Shown here one piece after another: positions 61,018 to 64,000 of a DNA stretch of 64,000 bases. Position 1 is the first letter of the stretch. Each line of letters starts with the position of its first letter. Both the position numbers and the translations under genes were made by a program. This DNA comes from Litomosoides sigmodontis. Taxonomy: Eukaryota > Nematoda > Chromadorea > Rhabditida > Onchocercidae. The DNA lies in contig OY718805.1 of the NCBI GenBank assembly GCA_963070105.1, positions 5,452,001-5,516,000 on the forward strand, written 5' to 3'. A model generated the notes under the pieces. The model was not told the DNA's origin. It worked only from the letters and a program-made list of their open reading frames with translations, and searched no databases.

Positions 61018-63656
61018 ACATCTACACACACACATTTTACGAGCCTATTATTTGAGGCCTTCTGTAGGCCCTCTTTTCGAAGGCACTTCTCAGCGAAGCA
61101 TATGCTCATTCACACAACGCAGAAGAACGGGCACACACGCGCACACGCGTGCACATAGAGAGCCACACGCCCATGCATTCATCCAGTTATTTCTGTCTAG
61201 GTCTTTCGGTTATTGCTACCATCCATCCTTTTAGAAGAGTTTTCCTAAAGCAGTGCGCAGTGCTGCGGAGGAGACGCACCACGAAATGGAAGGTGGAAGG
61301 GCAGCGTAGGGAAAGGATGAACGAATTGAAGTGTGACAGGGATGTCCGTCGACCACTCCAGCAACGGCAGTAGCTGCTAGTGGTGGTGGTGCACACTGTT
61401 TAGGTCTTTCGGTTATTGCTGCCATCCTGTTCGATGACTTCCTAAAACCCAAATCGTAAACCCTTTCGGCTGCTAATTTACATATCGCTTGATGTTCTTC
61501 CTCTCCTCGCAACTTTCATTTAGTCAGGATTCTAGTGGACATTTCTTATGCAGCATTATCACATCTACACATTCCTGCCCCTGAAATCCTTACTCCTTCT
61601 TCCCAATCAAATGATCAACCTAACATCAACCCAACGTGCATATCAGTAGCAACCCGAAAAGTAGCTATAAATTGGAAGACATTGTTCCACTGCTCTGAGA
61701 TCAAACGATTTTAGCAAATACTTGCATTTCAATATCGAAGGAGAGAGAGAGAGAGAGGGAAAGGAGAGTGGGAGAGAGTTGTTACAAAATATAAAACACT
61801 GCTATTATTGAAGCAAGAGGAATATTGATCCAACAACAGCTGAGACAATATCATCTAGTCTGTTTGTCGCTGAAAAGAACAGTACTAGAAGCAATGGAAA
61901 AAATTAAAGTGAAATTTGCGACTTCTAAGCGCTTCTCAATGCGGTACACTCTAGTGGAACATTCAGAAGGTACTGAGAAGTTAGTGAATTCTCTAAGCGA
62001 TATGTTATTTTAAATCACAATGAATTCTGTAATAAAGCACTAAAAACTATAGAGCGAAATTTTGTCCTTTCGATAGCAAAGAAAATTTGGATGACACATC
62101 TTTTTTGATGGCATGGCTGTAGGAGACAAGATGACTGAAATTTAGTGCTTCACACACAACTAACTCCTTCAACATCACAGTATTCTATCAACCTGTACGA
62201 GCGAGGCATCACACTTCTTCCATGGAATTTAGGAAGGAAAATTCACATGAAATGTTACATAGAATCCTTTATAATTTTTAAAGCCTAGTCATTGTAGCAA
62301 AATATTGTTGAGTATGCAAACGTCCTGAAGCATGAAACTAAGACGGTTGTTGCTGGAGTTGGATATTATTTGTTTAAAAAATAATGAAAACTTGAAGCGA
62401 AGGAAAGGACAAAACAAAAAGGCTAATCATGCGAGGGGAGATTACAAAAAGGAAGAAAAACCGAGAGGTGGAGGAGTCATTTTGAACTGCTGAAGATAAA
62501 CAAGGGGAGCTGTTAGGCTATTTCATTTATATCTACAACAATAACGAAGCTCATTTTTTACTGCTCCATTTCAGATTTGAAGGCAACTAACTCTATCAAC
62601 CACTCTTCAAAAGAAAAGTGAGGATGCAGAATTGGAAATGAATTTGCAGGACAGAATTTACGAGCAGCTTATGGCCTGCTGAACTTCAATCCTCACATCT
62701 CGAACTATTCCAATGTTAGGATTCCATACAAAGTCATCTTACGAAAAAATATTTAATTCAGATTTCCAATCGACACCTCATAAATAGCAAACTTTGTCAC
62801 TCGTAACAGTACCTTAAAAAAGTAAACACCACCTGGGACAAGAATTTATGAAACCAGACCTTCAAAATGTGTTTTGTCATCGAATATATAGCTACATCGA
62901 GTAGGACATAAAAACTGCTAAGACTCACACGGCACAAATTCATTTGAATCACCTAGCATTCAATCCTGAATGATATTTCTTGGTGTACCATTCAATTAAA
63001 TCATAAACTTCTGCAATGATCCTTAAGAACCGAATATGATGAAATACTACAATGATCCCACAGGAGTGCAGTGAGGCGCGAATACTTATCTATTAATATG
63101 TCACGCAATGTTCCATAACAAACATTCATATGATGCAGCCCGAAAAATTTATTTCAAATAATCCATAAAATAAATGAACCCGAAAGTTTCTTTGCTTACA
63201 TTTAAAACTATCCAAACAGCAAAAAAGAAATGAGTATACCAAATGACTAAAATTAAAAACACATAAAAATTGAACAGCGCAGATAAGACGACAAGGAATA
63301 AAGTGACGGGTAGAAATCACGTAATCAACTAATCCAAAAATGAGCAGAACATTTCATGACATAACCTGAGTTACATGTGCATATTCTCGCCTTCCTACAA
63401 AGCACCGGATAAGCACACAGTCCTACAGCAACAGTTCACCAACACGCATTTAATGTGACACCTTCCATATGATCAGAACAGCCCACAGAACTTGATTTAA
63501 ATCAATGAGACCTCCATTTTATGTGCAATAAAAACACACATACATATATATATACAAAAGAAGGCTTCCATGAATACTCGCCGTGAGAAAAAGTTGCAGC
63601 ACTTCCAAGTATAAACAACACTTCACATGCAACAGTCGGAACATACCAATAAACCA
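59536..63656. other. Upstream region of the G beta gene, microsatellite-rich
   Basis: The part 60000-61500 is richer in G+C than the rest of the window and is open in several frames on both strands without splice-consistent chains, so I read it as noncoding. It contains GACA repeats (about 60323-60345), facing GT and CA tracts (60911-61031), a 27-nt duplicated segment (61198-61224 and 61401-61427, one mismatch) and a GA tract at 61741-61757. It probably includes the divergent promoter area for the G beta gene. Confidence 0.4.
60911..61031. repeat. Facing (GT)n and (CA)n microsatellites
   Basis: A GT run (about 60911-60938) is followed about 50 bases later by CA-rich runs (about 60987-61031). 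The two are complementary on the same strand and could pair into a stem. Confidence 0.85.
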
Positions 63657-64000
63657 TCAAAACGGCCGCCATACTTTCACATCTCTTATTGTTTTAACTC
63701 CCTTCACTCCATTACTTATACCTTTGGTTTCACTTCCTGCAGCTGACTTTGAATAACCAAAGCATTTCTCCCGGCGATCATAAGTTGGGTGCGCATTAAC
63801 AACTGCAGCAGATCGCGGTACCAAATCTTTCGAAGTAGAAGAGACATTTGATTGAGAAGGTGCAGAAACCGCCGTATGTGGCATGGGAGTAGCGTAAAGT
63901 CCAGAAATGTTGGGCTGATATGCAATGCAAGGAGTGCGCAGGTACGTTGCATTTGGCAAGTAATTTGGGGGTAAATAAGTGCCGGCTGATGGTGATCGTG
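63657..64000 (-). CDS. C-terminal exon of a minus-strand gene, cut by the window end
   Basis: One frame is open from the window edge (reading begins at 63998) to a stop at 63657-63659, about 113 residues. It is rich in Pro, Ser, Tyr, Asn and Ala (SPSAGTYLPPNYLPNATYLR, then CIAYQPNISGLYATPMPHTA) and ends basic (GVKGVKTIRDVKVWRPF). The composition is typical of a disordered C-terminal tail and unlike the random frames nearby. Family not recognisable from this part. Confidence 0.5.
   Translation of the reverse strand, partial: RSPSAGTYLPPNYLPNATYLRTPCIAYQPNISGLYATPMPHTAVSAPSQSNVSSTSKDLVPRSAAVVNAHPTYDRREKCFGYSKSAAGSETKGISNGVKGVKTIRDVKVWRPF

Noticed and set aside
60064..61512. Cluster of overlapping open frames on both strands
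   Set aside because: Higher G+C lowers stop-codon frequency; frames overlap each other, lack splice-consistent chains and include microsatellite translations.

Overview
The window is AT-rich animal DNA with intron-bearing genes, long gene-poor stretches and many microsatellites. It is almost certainly nematode. The heterotrimeric G protein beta subunit assembled on the minus strand (340 residues) matches, as I remember it, the near-invariant nematode GPB-1 sequence. A cortactin gene is also present; I believe C. elegans has lost cortactin, so a lineage outside the Caenorhabditis group, perhaps clade I (Trichuris/Trichinella-like), is possible, but this is inference. All gene models were spliced by hand from reading frames, splice consensus and intron phase, with no transcript data.

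Layout: (1) 1-5.95 kb, no gene seen. (2) 5.96-7.94 kb, plus strand, a BPHL/valacyclovir-hydrolase-like alpha/beta hydrolase in 7 exons. (3) 10.1-15.4 kb, plus, a 20-exon cortactin with about ten HS1 repeats, most encoded by separate 111-nt phase-1 exons inside a recent tandem exon-intron array. (4) 16.7-20.3 kb, minus, tail to tail with cortactin, a GH37 trehalase in 12 exons with an N-terminal hydrophobic signal and a C-terminal tail typical of GPI anchoring. (5) 20.3-26.4 kb, gene-poor, with a 124-bp TA microsatellite. (6) 26.4-31.7 kb, plus, a cluster of three related cysteine-rich gene models that I do not recognise, each built from two divergent copies of a C...CxC/CCC...C module. (7) 31.7-37.4 kb, gene-poor. 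(8) 38.2-41.6 kb, plus, a ten-exon gene for an unrecognised Ser/Pro/Thr-rich protein whose 5' end is not found. (9) 42.2-43.4 kb, a large inverted repeat. (10) 46.4-49.5 kb, minus, an unrecognised gene with two possible 3' ends. (11) 49.5-53.6 kb, gene-poor, with a perfect 29-bp inverted repeat. (12) 53.7-59.5 kb, minus, the G beta subunit in 7 exons with large introns. (13) 59.5-63.7 kb, gene-poor and microsatellite-rich, then the last exon of another minus-strand gene running off the window.

The genes do not form an obvious pathway. The points most worth a second look are the cysteine-rich module cluster, the homogenised exon-intron array in cortactin, three apparent GC-AG introns among about 68 modelled introns, and the foldback structures.
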